Assembly (NCBI RefSeq): GCF_913776295.1
Contig: NZ_CAJYOJ010000071.1
Location: forward strand, 1 to 64,000
DNA length: 64,000 nucleotides
Reading direction: 5' to 3'
Source of the DNA: an uncultured Pedobacter sp.
GTDB lineage: Bacteria; Bacteroidota; Bacteroidia; Sphingobacteriales; Sphingobacteriaceae
Below are positions 16,374-25,943 of the stretch, piece by piece. The notes below the pieces were generated by a model. It saw nothing but the letters and a program-made list of their open reading frames with translations, was not told where the DNA came from and searched no databases. The translations under genes were made by a program, and so were the position numbers. How positions within the stretch are numbered: the first letter of the stretch is position 1; each line of letters opens with the position of its first letter.

Positions 16374-19340
16374 TTAGAAACCAACATTTAAGCCCAAAGT
16401 ATAGGTACGTGGACGAGGGTAAAGGTTATAATCGATACCCGAAACCAGTTCTGGATCTATACCCTTGTATTTGGAAACCACAAACACGTTCTGGCAGTTT
16501 GCGGAGATGCGCATATTTGCATTCCCGGTTTTCGACAGTTTACCAACATTATAGGATAAACCCAGGTTATCCATTTTCAGGAAAGAAGCATTTTTGATAA
16601 AATAGTCGCTCAAGTACTGTACGCCTGAACTTCCTGAGAAGTTGGTTACATATAAATCTGAGGTAGAGTTATTCAGAATTCCCTGAGTACTCAACACGTT
16701 ATTTCTGATACCAAAGTTTGACGAAATATTGTCGTAAACATAGTTACCGATATTGGCTCTCAACACGGTGCTTGCTGTCCATTTTTTATAGGTAAACGAG
16801 GTATTGAAACCTAAGATTACTTTTGGATCAGGTGATTTATAAAAATACTGGTCGGCCGCAGAAATGCTACCATCGCCATTCAAATCCTGATAAACACCTT
16901 CTAATGGTTTACCATCGGCATTGTATACCTGTTTATATACAAAGAATGAACCTGGTAACTGATTAACCGCATTGTATTTAAGGTGGATACCTGTACCACC
17001 GGTAATATCACCTGCATCAATTTTAAATCCAGAGTTCGGATTTAAGGTTAAGTTGGTCACCTGCCGTTTGTTATATGCCGCATTAATGCCCAGTTCCCAA
17101 TTGGTATTGGCTGTTTTAATGGCTACAAAATTTAAACTTGCCTCAGCACCTCGTACATCCATGTTGCCCACGTTAGTGGTTAATACATTGGTAAAGTTGG
17201 TTCCTACCGGAATGGTTACAGTACTTAACAGGTCTTTGGTTTTTTTATAATAAACATCAATACTTCCATACAACCTTCCTTTTATAAAACCGTAGTCTAA
17301 ACCGGCATTGTAAGTGGTTGTGGTTTCCCATTTCAAGTCAGGATCGTAACCTGCGGGACTGTAATAGTTGTAAAAATTATTACCTACCTGATACTGACCA
17401 TTGTTTGTGCTGGCATAGTATTTAGAAAGGTAATCATAGTTACCGATACCATCTTTGTTACCAGTTTCACCATAGCTTAAGCGTAATTTCAAATCAGACA
17501 AGGTTTCGCTGTTTTTCAGGAAATTCTCTCCGATAATTCTCCAGGTAAAACCTACTGACGGGAAATAACCCCAACGGTTATTCTGGGCAAATTTAGAGGA
17601 AGCATCGGCCCTCATGGTACCTGATAAAATATATTTCTCATTCAACGTATAATTGAAACGTCCGTAGTAAGAAAGCAATTTATTCTGCTCAACTGAAAAA
17701 GGGAATACAGGTGTGGTTAACAGTTCGCCTGTACCTTTGTAGGTAGAGAAGTTGTAATTGGTTACAGCGTCGTCATAATAACCGTAACCGGCGGTTACAT
17801 CAAACCTGCTTTTAATGCTTTCGATAGTTTTAGCATAACTTAAATATGCCTCAGAAAACTTATTCATCTCGGTATTTAACCTGTTTGAGTAAGATCCGCT
17901 GGTTGATGCACTCTGAGCGGCATAGGTCGGCACGATGGTACGTCCATAGCCCTTTGAGTAATCGTAACCTAAGTTTACCACTGCATGTAATTCAGGTAAA
18001 AAGTGGAAAGAATAATCCAGTTTTAAGTTACCAAAACTTCTTGCGGCATTTCCACGGTTATCCTGTTGTCTGATCAATGCTACCGGATTGCGCGGTGCAT
18101 TCGGGTTGGGTACACCATTGGTACTTAACCATTCGAAATAACCGCCATAGTTATTATTGGCATAAACGGGTTGTGTAGGATCAAACTGAATTGCAGCGCC
18201 TATAGCACCATCGTTCGGATATTGTGATTGGCTTAAAGAACCTTTCAAGTTCAGTTCGGCTTTCAGGTGATCGGTAAAAAATTTAGGTGCAACAGATATG
18301 GCACCTGTAGCCCTTTTCAGTTTACTGGTGATTACCACACCATCCTGATCGAGATAGCCTGCCGATACGCGGTAAGGTACTCCTTTTAAAGACCCTGCAA
18401 TACTTAAATTATTATCGGTAGAGAATGCGTTCTGATAGATTTCATTCTGCCAATCGGTATTTGCCGTGCCCAATAATGCTTTCTGCGCAGCGGTACCGTT
18501 TGCGTTTACAAAAGCCCGGACCTGATCGGCAGTAAGCACATTTACTTTTTTGGCAACGCTCGCAATGGAGTTATTCGTACTGAAATTAATTACAGGTGCT
18601 CCTGATGCCCCTTTTTTTGTGGTGATTAAAATTACCCCATTGGATGCCCTTGAACCATAAATGGCTGTAGCGTTTGCATCTTTCAAAACTGTAAAGTTTT
18701 CGATATCGTTAGGATTGATCAATGATAGCGGACTTGGGGCGTTACCAATGCTGTTACCGCTGAAAGGCACCCCATCAACCACGATCAAAGGATCGTTACT
18801 GGCATTGAGCGAGGCACCCCCACGGATACGGATGGTACTACCGCCACCTGGTGCACCACCACCAGAAACGATGTTTACACCAGCTACCTTACCCTGAATC
18901 AATTGCTCAGGCGTAGTGATGGTACCTTTTTGAAAATCCTTCGAATTTACGGTTGTGATCGAACCTGTCAGGTTTTTCTTTTCAGCGGTACCATAACCGA
19001 TTACCACCACTTCATTCAGTTTTTGCGCATCGGGTACCAATTGAAAACTAACCGTGGCGTTTGCCGAAAGGCTTACCGTTTTATCAAGGGTCTGATAACC
19101 GATAAAACTTGCAGATAACGTTATCTGACCATTAGATAAACCAGCAAGTTTAAAATTACCATCAACATCGGTTGATGTACTTCTGGTTGTACCTTTAACA
19201 ATTACAGAGGCACCGGGCAATGGCAGGCCACTTTCATCAAGCACCTTTCCGGATACCGATCCGGTTTGTGCTTTTACCATTAATGCTGAAAAAACCAACA
19301 GCACCAAAAGCCCCTGTTTTAACAGGTAAAATACTCTCAT
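16374..19340 (-). CDS. susC: SusC/RagA TonB-linked outer-membrane transporter
   Basis: TonB-dependent beta-barrel that imports starch oligosaccharides. A signal peptide (ending MVKA-Q) is followed by the carboxypeptidase-regulatory-like domain (GSVSGKVLDESGLPLPGASVIVKGT), the TonB-box region (LNEVVVIGYGT), the plug with GKVAGVNIVSGGGAPGGG and IRGGASLNASNDPLIVVDGVPF, and a long barrel ending RTYTLGLNVGF with a terminal Phe. The 988-residue length is typical. It is the first gene of the starch operon. Upstream lie two LacI-type palindromes and an AGTGTAA-type site set. Confidence 0.94.
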   Translation of the reverse strand: MRVFYLLKQGLLVLLVFSALMVKAQTGSVSGKVLDESGLPLPGASVIVKGTTRSTSTDVDGNFKLAGLSNGQITLSASFIGYQTLDKTVSLSANATVSFQLVPDAQKLNEVVVIGYGTAEKKNLTGSITTVNSKDFQKGTITTPEQLIQGKVAGVNIVSGGGAPGGGSTIRIRGGASLNASNDPLIVVDGVPFSGNSIGNAPSPLSLINPNDIENFTVLKDANATAIYGSRASNGVILITTKKGASGAPVINFSTNNSIASVAKKVNVLTADQVRAFVNANGTAAQKALLGTANTDWQNEIYQNAFSTDNNLSIAGSLKGVPYRVSAGYLDQDGVVITSKLKRATGAISVAPKFFTDHLKAELNLKGSLSQSQYPNDGAIGAAIQFDPTQPVYANNNYGGYFEWLSTNGVPNPNAPRNPVALIRQQDNRGNAARSFGNLKLDYSFHFLPELHAVVNLGYDYSKGYGRTIVPTYAAQSASTSGSYSNRLNTEMNKFSEAYLSYAKTIESIKSRFDVTAGYGYYDDAVTNYNFSTYKGTGELLTTPVFPFSVEQNKLLSYYGRFNYTLNEKYILSGTMRADASSKFAQNNRWGYFPSVGFTWRIIGENFLKNSETLSDLKLRLSYGETGNKDGIGNYDYLSKYYASTNNGQYQVGNNFYNYYSPAGYDPDLKWETTTTYNAGLDYGFIKGRLYGSIDVYYKKTKDLLSTVTIPVGTNFTNVLTTNVGNMDVRGAEASLNFVAIKTANTNWELGINAAYNKRQVTNLTLNPNSGFKIDAGDITGGTGIHLKYNAVNQLPGSFFVYKQVYNADGKPLEGVYQDLNGDGSISAADQYFYKSPDPKVILGFNTSFTYKKWTASTVLRANIGNYVYDNISSNFGIRNNVLSTQGILNNSTSDLYVTNFSGSSGVQYLSDYFIKNASFLKMDNLGLSYNVGKLSKTGNANMRISANCQNVFVVSKYKGIDPELVSGIDYNLYPRPRTYTLGLNVGF

Positions 19341-19617
19341 ATTTGAAGCTCGTTTAAGTATAAAAATTTGGTTAAATATTATAGTGATTTACACATAGGC
19401 CTAATTTACAGCTGTTCATGAGATTTCAAAATTTATTTAAAAAATATATTTCGGGACGGAATTTCAGAAAAAAAATGGAGCAGAAAATCAGCTTTTTCAT
19501 ACTGGTAAAAAATCTCATTAAACAACCTATATTTTTTTAATTAACTGAATAACAATGTTTTAAAAAGTGTAAATTTTAATTTAAAGTGTAATTATTACAC
19601 TAAGTCATTTTAAAGCC

Positions 19618-19643
19618 TTTTTTCGGGAACGTTCCCGAAAAAA
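19618..19643. promoter_or_regulatory. LacI-type operator 1
   Basis: TTTCGGGAACGTTCCCGAAA is a perfect palindrome, extended to 26 bp by flanking T and A runs (centre 19630/19631). The CG centre and AACGTT core are typical of LacI-family operators. It lies 278 bp upstream of susC and 134 bp after the stop of the adjacent LacI gene, the obvious candidate to bind it. Confidence 0.75.
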
Positions 19644-19664
19644 ATAGATCAAAATTTTGTCATC

Positions 19665-19684
19665 TTTCGGGAACGTTCCCGAAA
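19665..19684. promoter_or_regulatory. LacI-type operator 2
   Basis: A second identical 20-bp palindrome TTTCGGGAACGTTCCCGAAA, 44 bp from the first centre to centre. Each copy is followed by a similar GATCAAAATT stretch, so the pair looks like a tandem duplication of an operator block. Two sites spaced by about four helical turns suit cooperative binding. Confidence 0.75.
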
Positions 19685-19776
19685 ACCGATCAAAATTCTG
19701 CGTATTTTACACTAAGTGAAGAATTTTTTTGAAAATTTAAAGCCGGAAATCAGCTCATTTTTTGGGGCGTTTTGAT

Positions 19777-20787
19777 CTATTTATTGGTCGAATTCCGCTT
19801 GATCATTTTGGAGGTTAAAACCACTTCATTTAGTCGGTTTTTACCGGCCTGATTATCCAATACGGTAAACAGCAATTTAGCTGCTTCTTCGCCTATTTCA
19901 ATAGCAGGCTGGGTAATGGTGGTAAGTGAAGGATTTAACAAAGGCGCAATTTCCAGACTGGAGAAACTAATTACCTTTAAATCACCGGGGATATTAATGT
20001 TAAGATCGTAACAGGCATAATAAGTAGCGAAAGCCAAGCGCTCTACAGAGGTAAAAATACCATCGGGTTTTAATTGGGTTAAAGCCTCTTTAATGATCAT
20101 GCTATTTTCTTCGTAGCTGTTACTGCAGTCTACAATCAGGTTTTCTTCGAAAGGAATCCGGTGTTTAGCCAGTGCATCAATATAACCCTGCATACGTGTT
20201 TTACCTATCGATAAACTTTTATTCACCACCAGATAAGCAATACTCCTACAACCTTGCTCTATTAAATGTTCTGTGGCCAGGAAACTGCTTTCATAATCAT
20301 TGGTAATGACCCTTGGGGTATCAATGTCTTCGTAAATCCGGTCGAAAAATACCAATGGCAATCTTTTACTGCCAAATTTGTGGAGATAATTATGATCATT
20401 AGCCTCGCCGGAAACCGACATGATAATGCCATCGGCCCTGCCATTGTGCAAGTGCTGGATGAAGCTTACTTCTTTCTGATAATCATCATCCGTTACATAA
20501 ATAAGGATATGGTAACCGTTTTCCCTCGCTATGCGCTCAATTCCATGTATGGCCTGCGAGAAATAATTATTGGCCAGTTCGGGAACAATAACGGCAATGG
20601 TTTTACTTTTTTGCTCCCTTAAATTACTGGCGTAATGATTGGGCTGGTAGTTTAATTCCTTTGCTTTGGCCAATATTCGATCCTTAGTAGCACCATTAAT
20701 GTCACTATTATCCCTAAAAGCCCTCGAAATTGTGGAAGTAGATAAATTTAATGCTTCTGCTAACTTCTTAATATTAATGCTGTCCAT
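19777..20787 (-). CDS. LacI-family transcriptional regulator of the starch locus
   Basis: DNA-binding regulator of 336 residues. The N-terminal helix-turn-helix and hinge helix are clear: INIKKLAEALNLSTSTISRAF and KAKELNYQPNHYASNLREQK. The periplasmic-binding-protein-like sensor domain follows (KTIAVIVPELANNYFSQAIHGIE, DGIIMSVSG, PLVFFDRI, IEIGEEAAKLLF). It is immediately upstream of susC on the same strand, with two palindromic operators between them. In other Bacteroidota, maltose loci are controlled by LacI-type or SusR-type proteins; here it probably senses a maltodextrin-derived sugar. Whether it represses or activates is not visible. Confidence 0.92.
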   Translation of the reverse strand: MDSINIKKLAEALNLSTSTISRAFRDNSDINGATKDRILAKAKELNYQPNHYASNLREQKSKTIAVIVPELANNYFSQAIHGIERIARENGYHILIYVTDDDYQKEVSFIQHLHNGRADGIIMSVSGEANDHNYLHKFGSKRLPLVFFDRIYEDIDTPRVITNDYESSFLATEHLIEQGCRSIAYLVVNKSLSIGKTRMQGYIDALAKHRIPFEENLIVDCSNSYEENSMIIKEALTQLKPDGIFTSVERLAFATYYACYDLNINIPGDLKVISFSSLEIAPLLNPSLTTITQPAIEIGEEAAKLLFTVLDNQAGKNRLNEVVLTSKMIKRNSTNK

Positions 20788-20982
20788 TTTTGGCCGTTAA
20801 ACACTAGTCGTTTGAATAAACGCTGTAAATATAATGTCTCGTAATGAAATAACTATTTTTTTCGAACATTATACGCCAATTAGTTTAAGCCGCATGCCCG
20901 CAATCACAATATTACCGTACAGGTGAACATTTTATCATCCTGTTAAACATAGTTTTATCTTGCTGACCGGGTGTAAACGCAT

Positions 20983-23028
20983 TTAAACTGTGGTACGATG
21001 ATCATTTTCAATTATTGAGGCTCCTGGATTTGCGGGTATGATGAGCCGGATACAGATGAGATCTCCTTCCTTGCTTGCTGTTAGCTGATAATGATCCAGA
21101 TCGGCCAGAATTTTGCATAATAACAAACCGATACCATGTCCTTTAGTTTCCTCTGAAACGCTTTGCTTATTTGTATAAAAATCATTTACAGAACTGATGT
21201 TGGCTGCCTTGTTATGATTTTCAACTTCAAATATAGCGGCAACATTTGTTCTGATCAGCCTGATGTGAACAGGCTGATCTGCATCTGAATACTTTACAGC
21301 ATTGCTCAATAGGTTTCGCAGGATAAACTCGATGTGATGTTCGTTTCCTAAAATTTCAAAATCTGTCGGTATATCGGTCGTTAAAGCAATATTTCGGGCG
21401 GTGGCGATACCCCTAGTAGAATTAATGGTACTGCTTAACGTTAGTGATGGATAAAATGGTGCCATAACATGATCGTAAGGCATATCTAAAGCACCCCAAA
21501 GTAACAGTTTATCTAATATTTCATTTGCAGATTGCTGTACGTTAGATAGCTGCTCAATAAGCTCTTCCTGTCTTGGCGTACCCATATTGCGCTTAAGAAG
21601 AAAGGCCAGTGCATGCAGCGCAGACAATGCTCCTTTAAGATCATGCCCCATTATCGACAGAATTCTATCTTTATGTGTATTAAGCGCGCCAAGTTGGCTT
21701 GTTCGTAAGTTTAAAGCTTTATTTAGTTTTCTGTTTCGCAGGATAAAGAGAAAAGTGATCAATAATATCACCCCTGTAGCGGCAAATAAGAGCCGGTAAA
21801 AATTACTGCGCTGGTTGGCCTTGTAACGCTCAAATCCAACCTGCTTAAGTTTTTGGGTCGAATCTTGTAGTTTATGATTGGAGATGAGGTTGTCAATCGC
21901 CACCCTGTTTTCCTGGGTAACAATACTGTCGCGGATGGCCCTTGATTCCTCGTAAGCTTCTAACGCGAATTTATAATTACCAAACTTCTTGGCCGAATTA
22001 GCACGATGTTCTAAAACCTTCCACAAAAGATCTTTGTCCTGCGATTTTTTGGCAAGCTCAACTGCCTCGCTAAAATATTGATTAGCCTGTGTAAAATGAT
22101 CAGCAAAGCTTCCGAGGTGGTCAAGCGCATTAGATTGTTCCCGATATAGATTGGCCTCCCTCGCCAAATTTAATGAACGTTGGGCCATTTTCCTGGCCTT
22201 TGCAACATTTCCTTTGGCATAATAGATTTTCGAAGCGTTGGTCATCAAAATCAGATAGGCGTTATAATTGGGAGTGGCAAAAGGCTTGGACAGACCAAGT
22301 TCATAATAATACAAAGCGGTATCAACGTTACCTGAAAGCTCATAATAGTTTCCAATGTTGACACATAAATCAATGTAATTGGTATGTAATTTATCCCAGT
22401 CTTCTTTTGAAAAAGAAGATTCAGCTTTGGTTAGCAGCGTGCGGATCAGGTTGAAGGATTTAAAATAATATCGAAAACTTTCGGCAGTATTGCCTGTGGC
22501 TAAGCCAATAGAGGCAAGTATAGAATAACATATGGGCAAATCAACGTACACTTTGTTTCGTTCGTAAAAGCTAATAGCCCTCAGAATATTAGCTGTAGCC
22601 TGTTCATAATCTGCATTTTTATAATAAAGCACCCCTCTTATCCTATTTACATTGGCTAACACAAGCAGCTGTCCGCTTTTATTCGCCAGCTTTTCGGCTT
22701 CATTAAGTGATGTTAAACTTTCGTTTTTTAGTCCCTTATTCATTAACGCAATACCTTTTCTAAGCAGCAGCTTGGATAAACCTTTATCAAAGGCTATCGA
22801 TTTTGCATGAGCAATTCCCAAATCAGCATACTTTAGCACCGAATCCGGCTGGTACCTGTATTTCGAAATACTATCCAGTAAACTGTTTATCCTGGTTGTA
22901 TCGGCTGGTGCATCTGTCAAAAGTTTTGCGCTTACCTGGCTATTTGGGTTAAAGAGCAACACAATCAATATGAACAGGTAGGAGAGCTTTGTGTAGCTGT
23001 TATAGTAGAAATTTATTTTGGTGTACAT
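20983..23028 (-). CDS. TPR-containing sensor histidine kinase
   Basis: Membrane sensor kinase of about 680 residues from the ATG at 23028; an earlier in-frame ATG would run into the divergent regulator region. A signal segment (LSYLFILIVLLFNPNSQVSA) is followed by periplasmic TPR-like repeats (TALYYYELGLSKPF, AVELAKKSQDKDLLWKVLEHRANSAKKFGNYKFALEAY in pieces), one membrane helix (FYRLLFAATGVILLITFLFIL), a coiled linker, the phosphoacceptor box IMGHDLKGALSAL, the N box FILRNLLSNAVKYSD and the G box GHGIGLLLCKILADL. The divergent receiver gene is the likely partner. The stimulus is unknown. Confidence 0.88.
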   Translation of the reverse strand: MYTKINFYYNSYTKLSYLFILIVLLFNPNSQVSAKLLTDAPADTTRINSLLDSISKYRYQPDSVLKYADLGIAHAKSIAFDKGLSKLLLRKGIALMNKGLKNESLTSLNEAEKLANKSGQLLVLANVNRIRGVLYYKNADYEQATANILRAISFYERNKVYVDLPICYSILASIGLATGNTAESFRYYFKSFNLIRTLLTKAESSFSKEDWDKLHTNYIDLCVNIGNYYELSGNVDTALYYYELGLSKPFATPNYNAYLILMTNASKIYYAKGNVAKARKMAQRSLNLAREANLYREQSNALDHLGSFADHFTQANQYFSEAVELAKKSQDKDLLWKVLEHRANSAKKFGNYKFALEAYEESRAIRDSIVTQENRVAIDNLISNHKLQDSTQKLKQVGFERYKANQRSNFYRLLFAATGVILLITFLFILRNRKLNKALNLRTSQLGALNTHKDRILSIMGHDLKGALSALHALAFLLKRNMGTPRQEELIEQLSNVQQSANEILDKLLLWGALDMPYDHVMAPFYPSLTLSSTINSTRGIATARNIALTTDIPTDFEILGNEHHIEFILRNLLSNAVKYSDADQPVHIRLIRTNVAAIFEVENHNKAANISSVNDFYTNKQSVSEETKGHGIGLLLCKILADLDHYQLTASKEGDLICIRLIIPANPGASIIENDHRTTV

Positions 23029-23075
23029 CGGGCAAGATTTACAGGTATGGCGACGGACTAATCTAATAAAAAATA

Positions 23076-23083
23076 TAGTTTTG
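23076..23083 (+). promoter_or_regulatory. -7 promoter element for the receiver gene
   Basis: TAGTTTTG matches TAnnTTTG and lies 59 bp before the receiver ATG at 23142. No clear -33 TTTG is seen, so confidence is modest. Confidence 0.35.
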
Positions 23084-23141
23084 CCAAAGGCGATTGTTGC
23101 CATGTCAACAAATCTCTAACTTTATCAAAATTATAGGATGC

Positions 23142-23555
23142 ATGAAAACAGAAACAGACCTTATCAAAAATAAAAAGCACCGTTGCGTAATTGTTGATGA
23201 CGACCCGTTGCTCATCGAACTTCTCGAAGCCTATATTAATGATACACCTGAACTTATCCTAGCTGGTAGCTTTAGTAATGCTTCACAGGCCATACAAGTG
23301 TTAAGCAAAGAGCAAAAAATTGATTTTTTGTTTTTGGATATCAAAATGAATGGGATTTCGGGTATCGAAGCAGCGGTAAAGTTGAGAGACTTTGTGAAGT
23401 ACCTGATATTTATTACAGCATATAGCCAGTATGCAATGGATGCCCATCGGGTAAATGCAGATCAATTCCTGCTCAAGCCGGTTGACTATAGCAAATTTAT
23501 TTCTTGTCTTAATGATCTTTTAGCAAAGAATAACCGTCAACAGGGATTAACCTAA
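23142..23555 (+). CDS. Stand-alone receiver-domain response regulator
   Basis: Single receiver domain of 137 residues with no output domain. The ATG at 23142 (MKTETDLIKNKK) is preferred, with an AGGATG stretch just before it. Acidic pocket Asp20/Asp21 (VIVDDDPL), phosphoacceptor Asp66 (FLFLDIKMNG), and Lys112 (LLKPVDY) are present. The sequence style (LDIKMNGISGIEAA, ITAYSQYAMDA) is that of LytTR-type regulators, yet the protein stops where the LytTR domain should begin. It is divergent from the TPR kinase, its likely phosphodonor. It may act by protein contact or phosphotransfer. Confidence 0.85.
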   Translation: MKTETDLIKNKKHRCVIVDDDPLLIELLEAYINDTPELILAGSFSNASQAIQVLSKEQKIDFLFLDIKMNGISGIEAAVKLRDFVKYLIFITAYSQYAMDAHRVNADQFLLKPVDYSKFISCLNDLLAKNNRQQGLT

Positions 23556-23745
23556 TCTTAACCTGGATTTTTTCTTCAATAAATCCGGCAGCAAAAATCG
23601 TGACCAGCTGACTATTAAAATTTTCTATACAAATATTCATTTTTTTAAAACAAAAACCGCCTTTGCCACATTAATAACCTATACGCAATCAATCATCTCC
23701 TTATTTAACAATTGAAAAACAAACGATATGAAATAAACTTACAAA

Positions 23746-24105
23746 ATGGCGAACAAAAAAATACTGATTGCCGATGACGATGAGGGAATTGTTGATGCAA
23801 TCACCATGATTTTGGAAGTGATGGGCTATGAAGTTGAATTTACATATGATGGTGGGGCAGTTATTGAAGCTGCAAAAAACAGACCCGATCTGATTATGCT
23901 TGATATATGGATGAGTGGATATGATGGCAGGGATATCTGCAAACAACTTAAAAACAATCCTCAATTCAAGGATATCCCTATTTTAATGATTTCAGCCAGC
24001 AGAGATATCAGGCAATCTGCTTTAGATGCCGGCGCAAATGATTTCATGGAGAAACCATTTGAGATGGATTCGTTGCTGAATAGAGTAGAATTTTTATTGA
24101 ATTAA
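23746..24105 (+). CDS. CheY-like single-domain response regulator
   Basis: Receiver domain of 119 residues with no output domain. The acidic pocket is Asp10-Asp12 (LIADDDEG), the phosphoacceptor is Asp53 (LIMLDIWMSG), the switch Ser is in MISAS, and Lys103 is in MEKPF. It lies 190 bp after the first receiver gene on the same strand but is of a different type (OmpR/CheY-like). It may take phosphate from a kinase encoded elsewhere. Full length, no oddities. Confidence 0.88.
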   Translation: MANKKILIADDDEGIVDAITMILEVMGYEVEFTYDGGAVIEAAKNRPDLIMLDIWMSGYDGRDICKQLKNNPQFKDIPILMISASRDIRQSALDAGANDFMEKPFEMDSLLNRVEFLLN

Positions 24106-24243
24106 ATTTCAAGCTTTGAAATGTAAGGCTCGCAAGAATAATCGTCATCCTGACCTAGACGCGGCACTTAAATCGAGACAGATTTGGCTCTCTATTCATG
24201 CGTGGTTCTAAACTATGCTACAGGCAATAGCTATCCAGGTTTG

Positions 24244-24621
24244 CTAGACATGACAATCCCGAGAGCGGCTATCAATTTCCTTAAAATAAATCCTTTCAGG
24301 TAACTGTTTAAAAACAAATTCTGTTACACCACAAAGCCAGATTTTATGGTTCTTAAATGCTCCACGAAACTGTTCTAAAAGGTAGTCGCCCCCACCGCCC
24401 AAATTTTCTTCACGTGCGTAAACCAGGTCTAAAACTTCGGCATTTTGTATTTGTTCATCAGCCATTAATAATTTACATTCATTTTCTGAAGCAGCTACCC
24501 AGTTCAATAACTCATCGGCACCTTCAACCATTTGCAAATCCTCAATAGCGCCACCCCATTCGGGTATATCAGCATACCATTCATGTTTTGCATTCTTATA
24601 AAAACGGATCGTTCTTTCCAT
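24244..24621 (-). CDS. Conserved hypothetical protein (DUF6717-like)
   Basis: Small soluble protein of about 125 residues starting MERTIRFYKNAKHEWYADIP. The ATG at 24621 is chosen because the longer frame overlaps the divergent dinB start. It has no signal peptide or membrane segment. Conserved-looking features are WYADIPEWGG, a GADELLNW segment and a GGGGDY stretch, which I associate from memory with the DUF6717 family; that name is tentative. No function can be assigned. Its start is 65 bp from dinB on the opposite strand, sharing a promoter region. Confidence 0.7.
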   Translation of the reverse strand: MERTIRFYKNAKHEWYADIPEWGGAIEDLQMVEGADELLNWVAASENECKLLMADEQIQNAEVLDLVYAREENLGGGGDYLLEQFRGAFKNHKIWLCGVTEFVFKQLPERIYFKEIDSRSRDCHV

Positions 24622-24686
24622 ATTTTGTAAAGAAAAAAAATCTCGACCAATAATCCTGAAAAAAAACGCGAAATTTAGATCATTGC

Positions 24687-25787
24687 ATGTCTGATTTAAA
24701 TCTGCCCGTTTTAAGAAAAATAATTCATATTGATATGGATGCTTTTTATGCATCTGTTGAACAACGCGATTTTCCTCAATACCGTGGAAAGCCTTTGGTG
24801 GTTGGCGGCAAGCCAGATAGCCGCGGTGTGGTTTCTACGGCCAGTTACGAAGCCAGGCAATATGGGATCCGCTCAGCAATGTCGTCAAGTAAAGCCTACC
24901 AGCTCTGCCCTACGGCAATTTTTGTATATCCACGTTTTGATGCCTATACTGCGGTTTCAAAATCGCTCAGGGAGATTTTTAGCCGCTATACCGACCTCAT
25001 AGAACCACTTTCGCTGGATGAAGCTTACCTGGATGTAACGGAAGACAAGCTCGGCATCGGATCGGCCATCGATATTGCGCAATCGATTAAAAATGCCATA
25101 AAAAATGAATTGAATTTAACAGCATCGGCAGGCGTATCGATCAATAAATTTGTAGCAAAAGTAGCTTCAGACATGAATAAACCCGACGGTTTAACTTTTA
25201 TTGGCCCTTCCAAAATTGAAGCTTTTATGGAAAAACTCCCTGTAGAAAAATTCTTTGGAGTAGGCAAAGTTACGAGTGCCAAAATGAAGGCTATGCAAAT
25301 TAATACAGGTGCAGATTTAAAAAAGCTGACAGAAGCCCAGCTTATTGCCCAATTCGGAAAATCAGGAAGGTTTTATTATAAAATTGTCAGAGGGATAGAC
25401 GATCGGCCTGTTCGTGCAAACCGTGAAGCGAAATCAATAGGTGCAGAAGATACCTTTTCAGAAGACACCAACGAAGATGCAGTAATGCACGATCTGCTGA
25501 AACAGATCAGTGAAACGGTGTCGAAACGGCTGGAAAAACATCAACTGAGCGGAAAAACGGTAACCCTGAAAATTAAGTTTGCTGATTTTAAGCTTATTAC
25601 GCGCAGCCGCTCCTTCACTACACCGATTAACAAAGCAGCCAACATTTATACTGAAGCAATTAAACTTTTAGAAGAAGCAGCCATCGGCACAACCCAAGTG
25701 AGGCTGTTAGGCATTACCTTATCACGGTTTTATGACGATGTAGAAATAGAAAAGCCAGGAAACAACCAACTGGAGTTTGAGTTTTGA
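24687..25787 (+). CDS. dinB: DNA polymerase IV
   Basis: Y-family translesion DNA polymerase of 366 residues. Catalytic acids are Asp16 and Asp18 (IIHIDMDAFYASVEQRD) and Asp111/Glu112 (LSLDEAYLDVT). The palm, fingers (ASYEARQYGIRSAMSS), thumb with helix-hairpin-helix (KFFGVGKVTSAKMKAMQI) and little finger (KTVTLKIKFADFKLITRSRS) follow in order. The last residues, QLEFEF, fit a beta-clamp binding peptide. It replicates damaged DNA with low fidelity, usually in stress. No LexA-like box was recognised upstream. Confidence 0.95.
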   Translation: MSDLNLPVLRKIIHIDMDAFYASVEQRDFPQYRGKPLVVGGKPDSRGVVSTASYEARQYGIRSAMSSSKAYQLCPTAIFVYPRFDAYTAVSKSLREIFSRYTDLIEPLSLDEAYLDVTEDKLGIGSAIDIAQSIKNAIKNELNLTASAGVSINKFVAKVASDMNKPDGLTFIGPSKIEAFMEKLPVEKFFGVGKVTSAKMKAMQINTGADLKKLTEAQLIAQFGKSGRFYYKIVRGIDDRPVRANREAKSIGAEDTFSEDTNEDAVMHDLLKQISETVSKRLEKHQLSGKTVTLKIKFADFKLITRSRSFTTPINKAANIYTEAIKLLEEAAIGTTQVRLLGITLSRFYDDVEIEKPGNNQLEFEF

Positions 25788-25903
25788 TATGCTGCAACCA
25801 AAGCTAAGTAGCTAAGACAGTACTTTCATTTGTAAGGTTGGCAAGTTGCACAGACTTTTATACCTAAACTCAACAGCGTATAACCCACTAGAAAATGTAT
25901 ACT

Positions 25904-25926
25904 TTGGTCTGTGTGACACAGACCAA
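25904..25926. repeat. Perfect 10-bp inverted repeat
   Basis: TTGGTCTGTG and CACAGACCAA flank a TGA loop. It lies 117 bp after dinB; without a T-run on either side it is not a classic terminator, though it could be part of the dinB 3' end or of the adjacent repeat element. Confidence 0.5.
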
Positions 25927-25943
25927 GGGAATGGAATAGAAAA

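Larger units (their letters stand above)
19566..19713. promoter_or_regulatory. AGTGTAA-type repeated sites upstream of susC
   Basis: AGTGTAATTATTACACT (19585-19601) is a perfect 17-nt palindrome. Its half-site recurs as AGTGTAAA at 19566-19573 and, inverted, as TTTACACT at 19706-19713. These bracket the LacI-type palindromes and could bind a second regulator of susC. They are AT-rich, so function is uncertain. Confidence 0.35.
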
